Counted from the first letter of the stretch, positions 1 through 6,428 are shown. The stretch is DNA of 6,428 bases from Terriglobia bacterium (GCA_022866195.1 JALHUF010000422.1:1-6428); one strand, 5' to 3'. The notes: generated by a model from the letters alone, not told the origin. Translations and numbers: made by a program.

Positions 1-247
1 CGTCGTCGAGGTAGGCGCCGTAGTCGTAAGGACCGCTGGCCGGCTTTTTCCGGTAAGCCTCAAAGCGATCCAGGCGCGCTTGCAGGAAGTCGAGGTAGAC
101 CACGATGCGCTCCCCCGGATCTTGCGCTTCGCGGACCCTGGTCTCTTCCGCCTCGCTGAGGGTGGCCCCGGTTTGCGCCCTGAGCCACGGATTGGGCGCC
201 AAGAGCAAGACCAGCGCAAGCGCGGCCGTGCGGCCCGTCAGGCTCAT
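1..247 (-). CDS. Small exported protein of unknown function, 5' part only (runs off the left edge)
   Basis: Only the first 82 codons are in the window. The start codon is the ATG at 247-245, with a strong Shine-Dalgarno GGAGG at 258-254, six bases upstream and inside the end of the preceding gene; the two genes share the four bases ATGA (247-244), a classic sign of translational coupling. The product begins with a signal peptide: MSLTGR, then a Leu/Ala-rich core (AALALVLLLAPNP), with likely cleavage after WLRA near residue 24. The exported part seen so far is charged and probably helical, with the stretch AQDPGERIVVYLDFLQARLD at about residues 41-60, followed by FEAYRKKP and a Tyr/Gly/Asp-rich segment. 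The AQDP..R region resembles EQNPVKRAKLEIRL in the neighbouring protein, so the two may be related. I do not recognise a named family. Export is a fair inference; function is unknown. Confidence 0.8.
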   Translation of the reverse strand, partial: MSLTGRTAALALVLLLAPNPWLRAQTGATLSEAEETRVREAQDPGERIVVYLDFLQARLDRFEAYRKKPASGPYDYGAYLDD

Positions 248-807
248 CCCTGACCTCCCAGGGAAGGATCCGGCCTGACCCGGCGCTCGAACCCGCCGGC
301 TTTCTTGCGGGGACGCTCGGAGGGGAACAGCGCTCTGAGCACTTCGCTGCGCAGATGCTCCACTTCCTGCGCCACCTTTTCCATGGGAGCGCGCTCGTGA
401 TAGGGAACACGATGGGCGAAGTCTCCGAGGAAGCGCGCATCCTCGCGCAGCGCGATGTCCAGCTCCTTGAAGCCCTGAGGATGCCGCCAGGCTTGCCGGC
501 CGGAACCCTTGAGCGTCGCCCAGGCACCCCTCATGCGCTCCAGATAAGCAGCCAGGAGCCGGTGGCATTCCGGTGTGTCCCGCTTGTCGAAGGCGTCCAC
601 GGCTTGAAGAAGCTTCACTCGCCCCAGACGGATTTCCAGTTTCGCGCGCTTCACCGGGTTCTGCTCCCGCTCGAGGCGGGCCCGCAGACGCGCTTCGTTA
701 TCCTGCCGGCGCCCCGGAGAAGCGCCTCCGGCAAGCCCGACGAGGACGAACAGCGCCAGGACAGTCGCCACCGCGCGTGCGCCAATAACCATATGGTTCG
801 GATTCAT
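244..807 (-). CDS. Small exported helical protein of unknown function
   Basis: The protein has 187 residues. I chose the ATG at 807-805 because GGAAG at 820-816 lies eight bases upstream and because it opens directly onto a signal peptide; an upstream in-frame start at 864 would overlap the TPR gene and add 19 residues before the signal. Residues 1-29 form the signal: a short polar start, then the hydrophobic core AVATVLALFVLVGLAGG. There is no lipobox cysteine. The rest, about 36-165, is rich in Arg, Glu, Leu and Ala and looks all-helical, including EQNPVKRAKLEIRLGRVKLL at 48-67, one cysteine (Cys81), and HPQGFKELDIALREDARFL near 109-127. The tail (166-187) is basic and Gly/Pro-rich, likely disordered. 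The gene follows the TPR gene by five bases and overlaps the next gene by four, so it belongs to the uvrA operon. I do not recognise a family. A periplasmic location is inferred from the signal peptide alone. Confidence 0.82.
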   Translation of the reverse strand: MNPNHMVIGARAVATVLALFVLVGLAGGASPGRRQDNEARLRARLEREQNPVKRAKLEIRLGRVKLLQAVDAFDKRDTPECHRLLAAYLERMRGAWATLKGSGRQAWRHPQGFKELDIALREDARFLGDFAHRVPYHERAPMEKVAQEVEHLRSEVLRALFPSERPRKKAGGFERRVRPDPSLGGQG

Positions 808-812
808 TATAG

Positions 813-1625
813 CTACTTCCGCAATTCGCGACGGAGGAGTTTCACGCGCTGGCGCGCCTGCCATTCCTGGTCCGGACTCTGCTCGTGCGACAATTCCAGG
901 AACCGTTCGTAGGCTTGGAGGGCTTTGGGCTGATCGTGAAGATCGTCGTAACAGGTGGCGAGCACAAAGAACAGGCCAGCGGGAGCCTCGCTCGCTCGCA
1001 CCAGGTTCTCGATGAGTGGGATAGCCTCCCCGTAGCGCTTCTGGAGATAAAGGCTGGTGGCAAGCCCCTTCAGCGCCTCCTGGCTTTTGGCATCGAGTCT
1101 CAGGCTGGCGCGAAACGCGGCCTCAGCTTCAGCGAATTTCTCCTGATCGAGCAGCGTCTGCCCCAGGGCGCGATGAAGGTCGGGTTCGCCCGGCTTGGCC
1201 GCCAGGGCCTCCCGGTAGAACTTCTCAGATTCTCCGAATCTCTTCAGCAGCGCACAAACATCACCCAGTGCCGCCGCCACGCCGGGGAGTTGAGGATTGG
1301 CGCGATAAACGGCCTGCAAGTTCTCGAGGGCCTGTTCGCTCTTCCCCTGCTGGAGGTAAAGCCGCGCCGCATGAAACCGCGTCTCAAGGTCTTCGGGCTT
1401 GGCGGCCAGGTATTGCTCAAAGTGCGCCAAAGCTTCTGCCAGTTGACCAAGGCCTTCCAGGGCGAGCGCGCATCCGAGCCGCGCCGGCGCAAGCTTGGGA
1501 TCCAGCTCCGCGGCTTTCTGAAAAGCCGCCAACGCCTCGGGATAATGTTTCCTTCCAAGATAAAGCTGACCCAAATCGAAAGCCGCAATAGCGAGGGCCG
1601 GATCCAGACGCAGCGCTTCCTGCAA
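813..1625 (-). CDS. Exported TPR protein, 3' part after an internal amber stop
   Basis: This is the distal part of a TPR gene whose first part lies at 2126-1677 in the same frame, separated only by a TAG at 1679-1677. Reading through the stop gives 287 more residues, of which the 270 listed here follow a possible TTG restart at 1625 with GGAG six bases upstream. The segment holds the remainder of repeat 4 and seven further 34-residue TPRs with little gap between them, for example beginning LAIAAFDLGQLYLG, LAPARLGCALALEG, DLETRFHAARLYLQ and EPDLHRALGQTLLD, then a basic C-terminus (QRVKLLRRELRK). TPR arrays are helical scaffolds for protein binding; no catalytic domain is seen. A product restarted at 1625 would lack the signal peptide and stay in the cytoplasm, so it would not replace the full-length protein. 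Codon pattern and repeat quality remain intact after the stop, which suggests either a recent mutation or a sequence error. The gene ends in TAG at 815-813, five bases before the next start. Confidence 0.75.
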   Translation of the reverse strand: MQEALRLDPALAIAAFDLGQLYLGRKHYPEALAAFQKAAELDPKLAPARLGCALALEGLGQLAEALAHFEQYLAAKPEDLETRFHAARLYLQQGKSEQALENLQAVYRANPQLPGVAAALGDVCALLKRFGESEKFYREALAAKPGEPDLHRALGQTLLDQEKFAEAEAAFRASLRLDAKSQEALKGLATSLYLQKRYGEAIPLIENLVRASEAPAGLFFVLATCYDDLHDQPKALQAYERFLELSHEQSPDQEWQARQRVKLLRRELRK

Positions 1626-1676
1626 CTGCTTCTCCGCGGCATCCCACTGCTCCGCGAGGCTGAGGGCGCGGCCGTA

Positions 1677-1679
1677 CTA
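1677..1679 (-). other. In-frame TAG splitting the TPR gene
   Basis: On the minus strand the codons read CAT CTC TAG TAC GGC CGC, giving HL-stop-YGR in the first helix of TPR 4. The stop falls at repeat position 7, where the other repeats carry variable residues (Asn, Asn, Asp, Gly, His), so almost any amino acid would be tolerated there. A single base change from CAG, GAG, AAG, TAC or TGG would make it. Frame is kept exactly on both sides. Confidence 0.9.
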
Positions 1680-2126
1680 GAGATGGGCCCGCGCGTGCTC
1701 AGGCTTCAGCGCCACCGCTTTCTCGAGATGCGGCAGCGAGTCCGAAACACGGTTCATCTGAATCAGCAGGATCCCCAAGTTCAAGCGAGCCTCGAAAAGG
1801 TCCGGCTGAAGCTCCAGCGTCTTCTGGTAGGCTCGGACCGCCTCCTCGTCCTGGTGCAGGCCCGAGTAAGCGTAAGCCAGATTGAACCATGCCGCCGCCA
1901 TATCCGGCTCAATTTGGACGACTGATTTCAGGGCTTTGACCGCGGCGGGCAAATCTCCTCGGGTCAAAGCCTCGCTGGCAGAGCGCAGCAACAGCGACAC
2001 ATCAGAGCGTTGACGAGGAGACGCAGCTTGAACGGCCCCCGCGGGAAATGGCAAGAACAAGCCAACAAGAAGCGAAGCGAGAGCCAGCGCCAACCGCCAG
2101 GCTGGATGCCGCTGCGCCGTACCCAC
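1677..2126 (-). CDS. Exported TPR protein, 5' part ending at an in-frame amber codon
   Basis: This part encodes 149 residues. The preferred start is GTG at 2126-2124, four bases after the uvrA stop, with AAGGA at 2142-2138 (an 11-base gap, slightly long). An ATG at 2228 is also in frame but would overlap conserved uvrA sequence by 98 bases and put a long polar stretch before the signal peptide. From GTG the product has a clean signal: a basic start (QRHPAWR), hydrophobic core at 11-30, and likely cleavage after AVQA at 34. TPR 1 covers about 42-75, TPR 2 76-109 (beginning MAAAWFNLAYAYSGL), TPR 3 110-143, and repeat 4 breaks off after HARAHL at the amber codon. In the unbroken frame the protein would be 437 residues with 11 repeats, a normal length for exported bacterial TPR scaffolds. 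The family is certain; the partner and role are unknown. It probably should be annotated with 813-1676 as one gene or one pseudogene. Confidence 0.75.
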   Translation of the reverse strand: MGTAQRHPAWRLALALASLLVGLFLPFPAGAVQAASPRQRSDVSLLLRSASEALTRGDLPAAVKALKSVVQIEPDMAAAWFNLAYAYSGLHQDEEAVRAYQKTLELQPDLFEARLNLGILLIQMNRVSDSLPHLEKAVALKPEHARAHL

Positions 2127-2130
2127 GAGG

Positions 2131-5100
2131 CTAGCTGTCCTTGCGGCTGAGGCCAACCGAACCTCCGTGGTTCGCAAGGTAGGGCGCCAGATACTTGCCG
2201 GTATGAGATCGAGGGTGCTTGACCACATTTTCGGGCCGGCCGGCCGCCACTACATATCCGCCATCGTCGCCGCCCTCCGGGCCGAGATCAATAATCCAGT
2301 CGGCCGTCTTCAGCACATCGAGATTGTGCTCGATGATGAGCACGCTTCCTCCCGCCTCAATCAGCTTACGGAAGGCCGCCAGGAGTTTATTGATATCATC
2401 AAAGTGCAGGCCCGTGGTCGGCTCGTCAAAGATGAAGAGAGTGTTTTCGCTGGTTTGATGCGCCAGGTGCGCGGCCAGTCGTACGCGCTGAGCTTCCCCG
2501 CCGGACAGGGTTGTGGCTGACTGCCCCAGCCGCAGATACCCCAGGCCGATCTCTTCCAGCACGCGGATCTTATTCGTCACCTTCGGCACACTCGCGAAGA
2601 AGCTCAGAGCTTCCTTCACCGTCATCTGCAGGACATCGTAAATGCTCTTGCCCCTGTAGCGGACTTCGAGGACACCAGGCTTGAAGCGGCGCCCGCGGCA
2701 TTCCTCGCAAACCAGTTCCACATCCGCCAGAAACTGCATTTCCACCGTCACCGTGCCGTCGCCCTGGCAGGTCTCGCAACGTCCACCGGGGATGTTGAAG
2801 GAGAAGTAGCCGGGTGTGTAGCCGTGCTTGCGAGCCTCGGGCGTGGACGCGAAAACCTCGCGCACGGCATCAAAGGCTTTGATGTAAGTGACGGGGTTGG
2901 AGCGCGGGGTGCGGCCCAGGGGAGATTGGTCAACCAAGATCACGTCAACCAAGAGGTTATCGCCTTCGATCCGGTCATACTCGGCCCGCGGGGCCGCCCT
3001 CCCCCGGCGGGAAATCATCGCGTTAAAAAGGACGTCGTGGACCAGCGTGGACTTCCCCGAGCCTGACACCCCGGCGATGCACACCAGGAGGCCCAGAGGA
3101 ATGTCGACGTCAATCGATTTCAAGTTGTGTTGGCGCGCTCCGCGGATGCGCAGCCAACTCTTTCCCGGCGCGCGGCGTCCGCTGGGGAGCGGAATCTGCA
3201 GCTCTCCGGAGAGATAACGCCCGGTCAGCGAGTGCGCGGCGGCTTCCAAGCCCGCCAGATCGCCCTCAAAGACCACCCGTCCCCCGTGCTCCCCCGCGCC
3301 CGGCCCCAGGTCCAGGATTCTGTCCGCGTGGCGCATCATCACCGGATCGTGCTCGACCACCAAGATGGTGTTCCCGAGGTCGCGCAGGCGCTCCAAGATC
3401 TCAATCAACCGCCCCGTGTCGCGCGGGTGAAGGCCAATGGACGGCTCGTCCAGGACGTAAAGCGCGCCCACGAGGTTCGAGCCTAGAGAAGTAGCCAACT
3501 GGATGCGCTGCGCTTCGCCCCCCGAAAGCGTCGAGGCCAGACGGTCAAGCGTCAAGTATTCCAGTCCCACCTTGTAGAGATACCTTAGACGCGAGCGGAT
3601 CTCTTCCAGCACCTTGTCCGCCACCGCCGCCTGGAAGGGCGGCAAACGCAGCTCGTTGAAGAACCGGTAAGCCTCCTGGATAGACATCCGGCACACGTCG
3701 GTGATGGACTTGCCCTGGATGCGGACGTTCAACGTCTCGCGGCGCAGGCGGCCTCCCTGGCATTCGGGGCACAGCGCGTAGCCGCGGTAGCGGCTGAGAA
3801 ACACCCGCACGTGCAGCTTGTACTTCTTGCGTTCCAGGTAGGCAAAGAACCCGCGCACGCCCTCAAACTCGTCGTCGCCCTCAAGCACCCACCGGCGTTG
3901 CTCGCCCGTGAGCCGGTGGTAGGGCACGTCCAGGGGCACGCCGCGCAACCGGGCTAGCCGTTTCAGCTCGTGGGGGAAGGTCCGGTAGCGGGGCTTGGTC
4001 CAGGGTTCGATGGCCCCTTCGGCCAGAGTCTTGTTTTTGTCGGGAATCACCAAATCCAGGTCAAAGTCAATCGTGTTCCCAAAGCCCTGGCAGCGGGGGC
4101 AGGCCCCGTAAGGGTTGTTGAAAGAAAAAAGACGCGGCTCAGGTTCTTGAAACACGGTCTCACACCGCTTGCACTCAAAACGTTCGTTGAACACCAGTCG
4201 TTCGGACGCGCCGCCGGCACTTGCGGCAACAAACTCCAAGATGGCTTCCCCACCCTCGCGGTAACAAAGCTCCACCGAATCAATCAAGCGCTGCCGGATG
4301 TCGGGGCTGATGGCCAGCCGGTCAACCAGAATGTAAACGGGCCTCGAGAAATCTACTTCCAGCAGCGATTCCGGGGTCGAGAACTCGAAGACTCTCCCGT
4401 CCTGGTAGAGACGATTGAAGCCGCTCTGGCGAAGCGAAAAAAGGCGCGACTTGAGGGACTCGTCAGGGGGGACGGGCGCGCGGGCCGGAGAGGGTTCAGT
4501 AGTCCCGAGAGAGACCCGAGCGGCAGTCCGCAGGGCTTCCCGACTTGCGCTTGCACTGGGTTTGGCACGGACGCCGCCTGTGCCGCCGCGGCCCCGAGGG
4601 CTTCCCTTCTCCACCCTCTCGGCCGTGACGGCGGGATTGATCTGAAAAAGGACGTAGAACCGGCGACCCGGTTCAAGCGCCAGCACGCGGCGGGCAATCT
4701 CATCCACGTGGTCTTTGCGCACGACCTCGCCGCAGCAGGGGCAGAAAGTGACGCCAATCCGCGCATAGAGCAGCCGCAGGTAGTCGTAGATTTCGGTGGC
4801 GGTGCCCACGGTGGAACGCGGGTTGCGCGTGGCATTCTTCTGGCGAATGGCCACGGCCGGCGCAATGCCTTCCACCTCGTCCACATCCGGCTTCTCCATC
4901 CGCTCCAGAAATTGACGGGCATACGCGGAGAGCGACTCGATGTAGCGGCGTTGACCCTCGGCGTATATCGTGTCGAACGCCAAGCTTGACTTGCCGGAGC
5001 CCGAAACCCCGGTCACCACCGTCAATCGGTTGTGGGGAATCTCACAGTCGATGTTCTTCAGGTTGTGGACGCGCGCCCCGCGCACCACCACCGCATCACG

Positions 5101-5283
5101 GCTGGGCAAGGAGGGGAACACCTCGGAAGGGACTCCGTTCTCGGGCTGGGCCGCCGGGTCACCCGTTTTCGAAACAGGCATGTCCGTGGGACGTGGCTCG
5201 ATCATCCCGCCCTCTGCGCGCCGCTGCGCGGAGCGGCCCTCGAACGCGGGAGCGGAGATGCCCCGCCGCTCGCTCTTCTCCAA
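2131..5283 (-). CDS. uvrA: UvrABC excinuclease subunit A (damage-sensing ATPase)
   Basis: UvrA is the dimeric ABC-type ATPase that finds bulky DNA lesions and loads UvrB in nucleotide excision repair. All hallmarks are present, numbered from the TTG at 5283: Walker [10 protein letters not shown] at 92-100 and GVSGSGKS at 738-745; ABC signatures LSGGEAQR at 586-593 and 926-933; Walker B/D-loops [10 protein letters not shown] (610-619) and [10 protein letters not shown] (951-960); zinc sites C371/C374/C395/C398 and C835/C838/C859/C862, plus CPEC at 505-508. At 1050 residues it is about 110 longer than E. coli UvrA (940). The excess is an N-terminal tail of about 62 residues before the first conserved motif ([14 protein letters not shown]) and a low-complexity insert near 223-275. 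The TTG start has GGAGG at 5293-5289, five bases away; an ATG at 5205 (residue 27, GAGGG four bases upstream) is a real alternative. It heads a tight operon with the TPR gene four bases downstream. I saw no LexA-type box in its leader. Confidence 0.97.
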   Translation of the reverse strand: MEKSERRGISAPAFEGRSAQRRAEGGMIEPRPTDMPVSKTGDPAAQPENGVPSEVFPSLPSRDAVVVRGARVHNLKNIDCEIPHNRLTVVTGVSGSGKSSLAFDTIYAEGQRRYIESLSAYARQFLERMEKPDVDEVEGIAPAVAIRQKNATRNPRSTVGTATEIYDYLRLLYARIGVTFCPCCGEVVRKDHVDEIARRVLALEPGRRFYVLFQINPAVTAERVEKGSPRGRGGTGGVRAKPSASASREALRTAARVSLGTTEPSPARAPVPPDESLKSRLFSLRQSGFNRLYQDGRVFEFSTPESLLEVDFSRPVYILVDRLAISPDIRQRLIDSVELCYREGGEAILEFVAASAGGASERLVFNERFECKRCETVFQEPEPRLFSFNNPYGACPRCQGFGNTIDFDLDLVIPDKNKTLAEGAIEPWTKPRYRTFPHELKRLARLRGVPLDVPYHRLTGEQRRWVLEGDDEFEGVRGFFAYLERKKYKLHVRVFLSRYRGYALCPECQGGRLRRETLNVRIQGKSITDVCRMSIQEAYRFFNELRLPPFQAAVADKVLEEIRSRLRYLYKVGLEYLTLDRLASTLSGGEAQRIQLATSLGSNLVGALYVLDEPSIGLHPRDTGRLIEILERLRDLGNTILVVEHDPVMMRHADRILDLGPGAGEHGGRVVFEGDLAGLEAAAHSLTGRYLSGELQIPLPSGRRAPGKSWLRIRGARQHNLKSIDVDIPLGLLVCIAGVSGSGKSTLVHDVLFNAMISRRGRAAPRAEYDRIEGDNLLVDVILVDQSPLGRTPRSNPVTYIKAFDAVREVFASTPEARKHGYTPGYFSFNIPGGRCETCQGDGTVTVEMQFLADVELVCEECRGRRFKPGVLEVRYRGKSIYDVLQMTVKEALSFFASVPKVTNKIRVLEEIGLGYLRLGQSATTLSGGEAQRVRLAAHLAHQTSENTLFIFDEPTTGLHFDDINKLLAAFRKLIEAGGSVLIIEHNLDVLKTADWIIDLGPEGGDDGGYVVAAGRPENVVKHPRSHTGKYLAPYLANHGGSVGLSRKDS
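4459..4617 (-). other. Low-complexity insertion within UvrA
   Basis: Residues about 223-275 of UvrA are rich in Gly, Arg, Ala, Ser and Pro (for example [14 protein letters not shown] and [15 protein letters not shown]) and have no counterpart in E. coli UvrA as I recall its sequence. The insert lies between the segment ending [12 protein letters not shown] and that beginning [20 protein letters not shown], that is, inside the region that in other UvrA proteins forms the UvrB-binding domain. The reading frame is kept through it. Its DNA contains a 10-base direct repeat, AGGGCTTCCC, at 4532-4541 and 4597-4606 (plus-strand reading), which could reflect how it expanded. It is probably a disordered loop. 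Confidence 0.6.
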
Positions 5284-5324
5284 AGGTTCCTCCGCGCTGT
5301 CTCTGAAGAATGCCCGGATGCTCT

Positions 5325-5345
5325 GCTTTCTGCCCGAGCAGAAGC
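5325..5345 (-). other. Small hairpin in the uvrA leader
   Basis: On the minus strand TTCTGC (5343-5338), a four-base TCGG loop and GCAGAA (5333-5328) form a perfect six-base-pair stem, extended by two more pairs past a single bulged base. A second copy of GCAGA just downstream (5326-5322) could pair with the same TCTGC arm instead. There is no T-run after it, so it is not an intrinsic terminator. A regulatory role is speculative. Confidence 0.35.
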
Positions 5346-5383
5346 GCCTCAGCGAGCCCCGTCACCGAAGGCACAAACAAAAC

Positions 5384-5412
5384 ATTATAAGGCCCGGGAA
5401 AGGGAGAAGCAA
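5384..5412 (-). promoter_or_regulatory. Sigma-70-type promoter for uvrA operon
   Basis: On the minus strand TTGCTT (5412-5407) is followed after exactly 17 bases by a perfect TATAAT (5389-5384). The -10 box is conspicuous because the surrounding sequence is GC-rich. The -35 box matches consensus at only three of six positions. It points toward uvrA and would start transcription near 5377, leaving a leader of about 90 bases. Confidence 0.65.
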
Positions 5413-5438
5413 ACAGCCTGGGCAGAGCAAAGACGACG

Positions 5439-6236
5439 CTAGGCGGGAGATTTTTGCAGTTTCTCGCCGTACATCCGGTTGTCGGCGAGTTCAAGCGCTT
5501 CCGAGGCATTCGCCCCTTTCACGTACACCCCCGTGCCGCAACTGAGTCCCATTTTGTAACCCGCGGCAGTGCTCTTGAGGTTCCATCTATCCACTTGCAC
5601 CTGGAGCCGTACGACGGCGGCCCCGGCTTCCTGTTCGGTCGTATCCCCCATGAGAACCAGGAACTCGTCACCCCCGTAACGAATCACGGTGTCCGAGGCG
5701 CGGAATACCTTCTTGAGCAGCTGGGCAACCTCGGTCAGGACCTTATCCCCCACGAGGTGTCCGAACCGGGTGTTCACCGACTTGAAACCATCCACGTCAA
5801 TCATCACCAGCGCCAGACTGCTCCCTCGCCGGTCGGCACGGCTCACTTCCTTGGGAAGGATTTGCTCCAGGTACCGTCGGTTGAAGGTTTCGGTCAAGGG
5901 GTCCATCAAGGAAAGCCTCTCTACTGCTTCGCCCCGCAGGATCTGGCGCACCAACTCATCGCGGGTGTTCCGGAGAACCCGCCGCTGCTGAAGCTGGTAG
6001 ATATTGAAAAGCGCGGTGAGCGTGATAAAGCCGAAGATGAGCTGGGGGACGTAGCGGCCGTCCAGCCGTACGCTTCCGAGGTTCCACATAATGTTGGGCC
6101 AGACCAGGGCAACGAAGCCCGCGGCCATGACGAGAGTGACTAGAAGGCCGATGGACCAAAGCTGGAGGTCTCGGCCATCCAAAGCCCGCATGTCCTGCCG
6201 TAGCCGTTCAGCCTGGGACTCCGGTTCTTGTGCCAT
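5439..6236 (-). CDS. Membrane-anchored GGDEF diguanylate cyclase
   Basis: The protein has 265 residues and should make cyclic di-GMP from two GTP. I start it at ATG 6236-6234, which has GAGG at 6245-6242 five bases upstream; a GTG at 6323 is in frame but adds 29 polar residues with no clear support. Residues 1-24 are polar, then two membrane helices follow at about 25-46 ([23 protein letters not shown]) and 62-82, then a short helical linker (83-108), and the GGDEF domain from [12 protein letters not shown] (112-123) to the end. Key residues are present: D147 and D149 in [11 protein letters not shown]155, GH-LVGD at 159-164, the active-site GGDEF at 188-192, and the RxxD inhibitory site RASD at 179-182, exactly five residues before GGDEF, so product feedback is likely. 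The usual ND after FKxx is NT here (Thr156). There is no EAL, PAS, GAF or large periplasmic sensor domain; any signal must come through the short membrane part. It is separated from uvrA by its own gap. Confidence 0.94.
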   Translation of the reverse strand: MAQEPESQAERLRQDMRALDGRDLQLWSIGLLVTLVMAAGFVALVWPNIMWNLGSVRLDGRYVPQLIFGFITLTALFNIYQLQQRRVLRNTRDELVRQILRGEAVERLSLMDPLTETFNRRYLEQILPKEVSRADRRGSSLALVMIDVDGFKSVNTRFGHLVGDKVLTEVAQLLKKVFRASDTVIRYGGDEFLVLMGDTTEQEAGAAVVRLQVQVDRWNLKSTAAGYKMGLSCGTGVYVKGANASEALELADNRMYGEKLQKSPA

Positions 6237-6265
6237 TCCGTCCTCTCCCGCCTGGTTGGAGTTGT

Positions 6266-6278
6266 CCACATAGTGTGG
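6266..6278. repeat. Short inverted repeat just upstream of the cyclase gene
   Basis: CCACA, a three-base TAG centre and TGTGG form a perfect 13-base inverted repeat, 30 bases ahead of the cyclase start codon and about 19 bases ahead of its ribosome site. It could be an operator half-site pair or chance; the arms are only five bases. Confidence 0.35.
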
Positions 6279-6376
6279 CTGTCTCCTCCCGGGCCCACTG
6301 CGGCGCGGTGCTTGGGTTCTCACCTCAGGGGCCTTGGGCCCGGCGTTCGCACTCCCCGCAGGTCAGCATCGGCGGA

Positions 6377-6402
6377 AGGCAAGAACCACTTTAGGCAAGA
6401 AC
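6377..6402. repeat. 10-base direct repeat with 16-base period upstream of the cyclase gene
   Basis: AGGCAAGAAC occurs at 6377-6386 and again at 6393-6402, separated by CACTTT (on the minus strand, GTTCTTGCCT twice). The match ends sharply on both sides. It lies about 140-165 bases upstream of the cyclase start in the 192-base right-hand region, which otherwise holds no gene and no clear promoter. Tandem copies of a regulator site are possible. Confidence 0.45.
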
Positions 6403-6428
6403 TCAGGGATGTAAAAAGAGAAGATCCC

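Larger units (their letters stand above)
5284..5438 (-). promoter_or_regulatory. uvrA leader region between the cyclase gene and uvrA
   Basis: This 155-base gap carries the uvrA promoter (5384-5412), about 90 bases of 5' untranslated leader if transcription starts near 5377, a short hairpin (5325-5345) and the GGAGG ribosome site (5293-5289). I found no recognisable LexA operator of either the CTGT-N8-ACAG or GAAC-N4-GTTC kind, no riboswitch, and no intrinsic terminator for the preceding cyclase gene. Confidence 0.6.

Noticed and set aside
885..1925. A 346-codon open frame on the plus strand opposite the TPR gene
   Set aside because: It lies antisense to a clear TPR array and crosses the amber codon only because it reads the other strand. 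Its product has no recognisable domain, and long antisense frames are expected in GC-rich genes.
813..2126. Reassignment of TAG to an amino acid in this organism
   Set aside because: TAG also ends uvrA, the cyclase gene and the TPR gene at positions that fit family lengths and give normal operon spacing, so the code is standard.
2127..2228. An ATG at 2228 as the start of the TPR gene
   Set aside because: It would overlap the conserved end of uvrA by 98 bases and bury the signal peptide behind 34 extra residues; the GTG at 2126 fits the signal peptide and operon spacing better.
3970..4989. A 339-codon open frame on the plus strand opposite uvrA
   Set aside because: It is the complement of highly conserved UvrA sequence, and its product shows no domain, signal peptide or ribosome site that would support it.
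5284..5438. A LexA (SOS) operator ahead of uvrA
   Set aside because: I looked for CTGT-N8-ACAG and GAAC-N4-GTTC forms on both strands and saw neither; a lineage-specific LexA box of another form cannot be ruled out.
4970..5545. Open frames on both strands spanning the uvrA start and leader
   Set aside because: They have Arg/Pro/Ser-rich low-complexity products, overlap uvrA and the cyclase, and cover the uvrA promoter; codon use does not look real.
6328..6341. A GC-rich inverted repeat (GGGCC-TTG-GGCCC) as a terminator
   Set aside because: The stem is only five pairs, has a three-base loop and no T-run on either side, and such strings are common by chance in GC-rich DNA.

Overview
The window is GC-rich (roughly 60% by eye), and every gene I can support is on the minus strand, so the order of transcription runs from right to left. 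In that order it holds a membrane-anchored GGDEF diguanylate cyclase (6236-5439), the excinuclease subunit UvrA (5283-2131), an exported tetratricopeptide-repeat (TPR) protein broken by an in-frame amber stop (2126-813), a small exported helical protein of unknown function (807-244), and the start of a second small exported protein that runs off the left edge (247-1). There are no RNA genes, insertion sequences, CRISPR arrays or integration scars that I can see.

The organism is most likely a bacterium of the Acidobacteriota or a close relative. This rests on general resemblance only: high GC, an UvrA with an N-terminal tail and an Ala/Pro/Arg-rich insertion, and exported TPR and helical proteins in one run. 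No marker gene settles it. TAG ends three genes here (the cyclase, uvrA and the TPR gene), so the internal TAG is not explained by a reassigned code.

The cyclase looks like a separate unit: 155 bases lie between it and uvrA, and that gap contains a good sigma-70-type promoter (TTGCTT, 17-base spacer, perfect TATAAT). From there uvrA, the TPR gene and the two small genes are packed with gaps of 4 and 5 bases and a 4-base ATGA overlap, which is the spacing of one operon. UvrA is the cytoplasmic damage sensor of nucleotide excision repair. The three following products all carry signal peptides and so act outside the cytoplasm; no functional link to repair is visible and co-transcription may be incidental.

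The observations most worth a second look are the amber codon that splits an otherwise intact 11-repeat TPR protein, the possible homology between the two small exported proteins, the two extra segments in UvrA, and a 10-base direct repeat with 16-base period upstream of the cyclase. I found no convincing evidence of a new defence, mobile or biosynthetic system.
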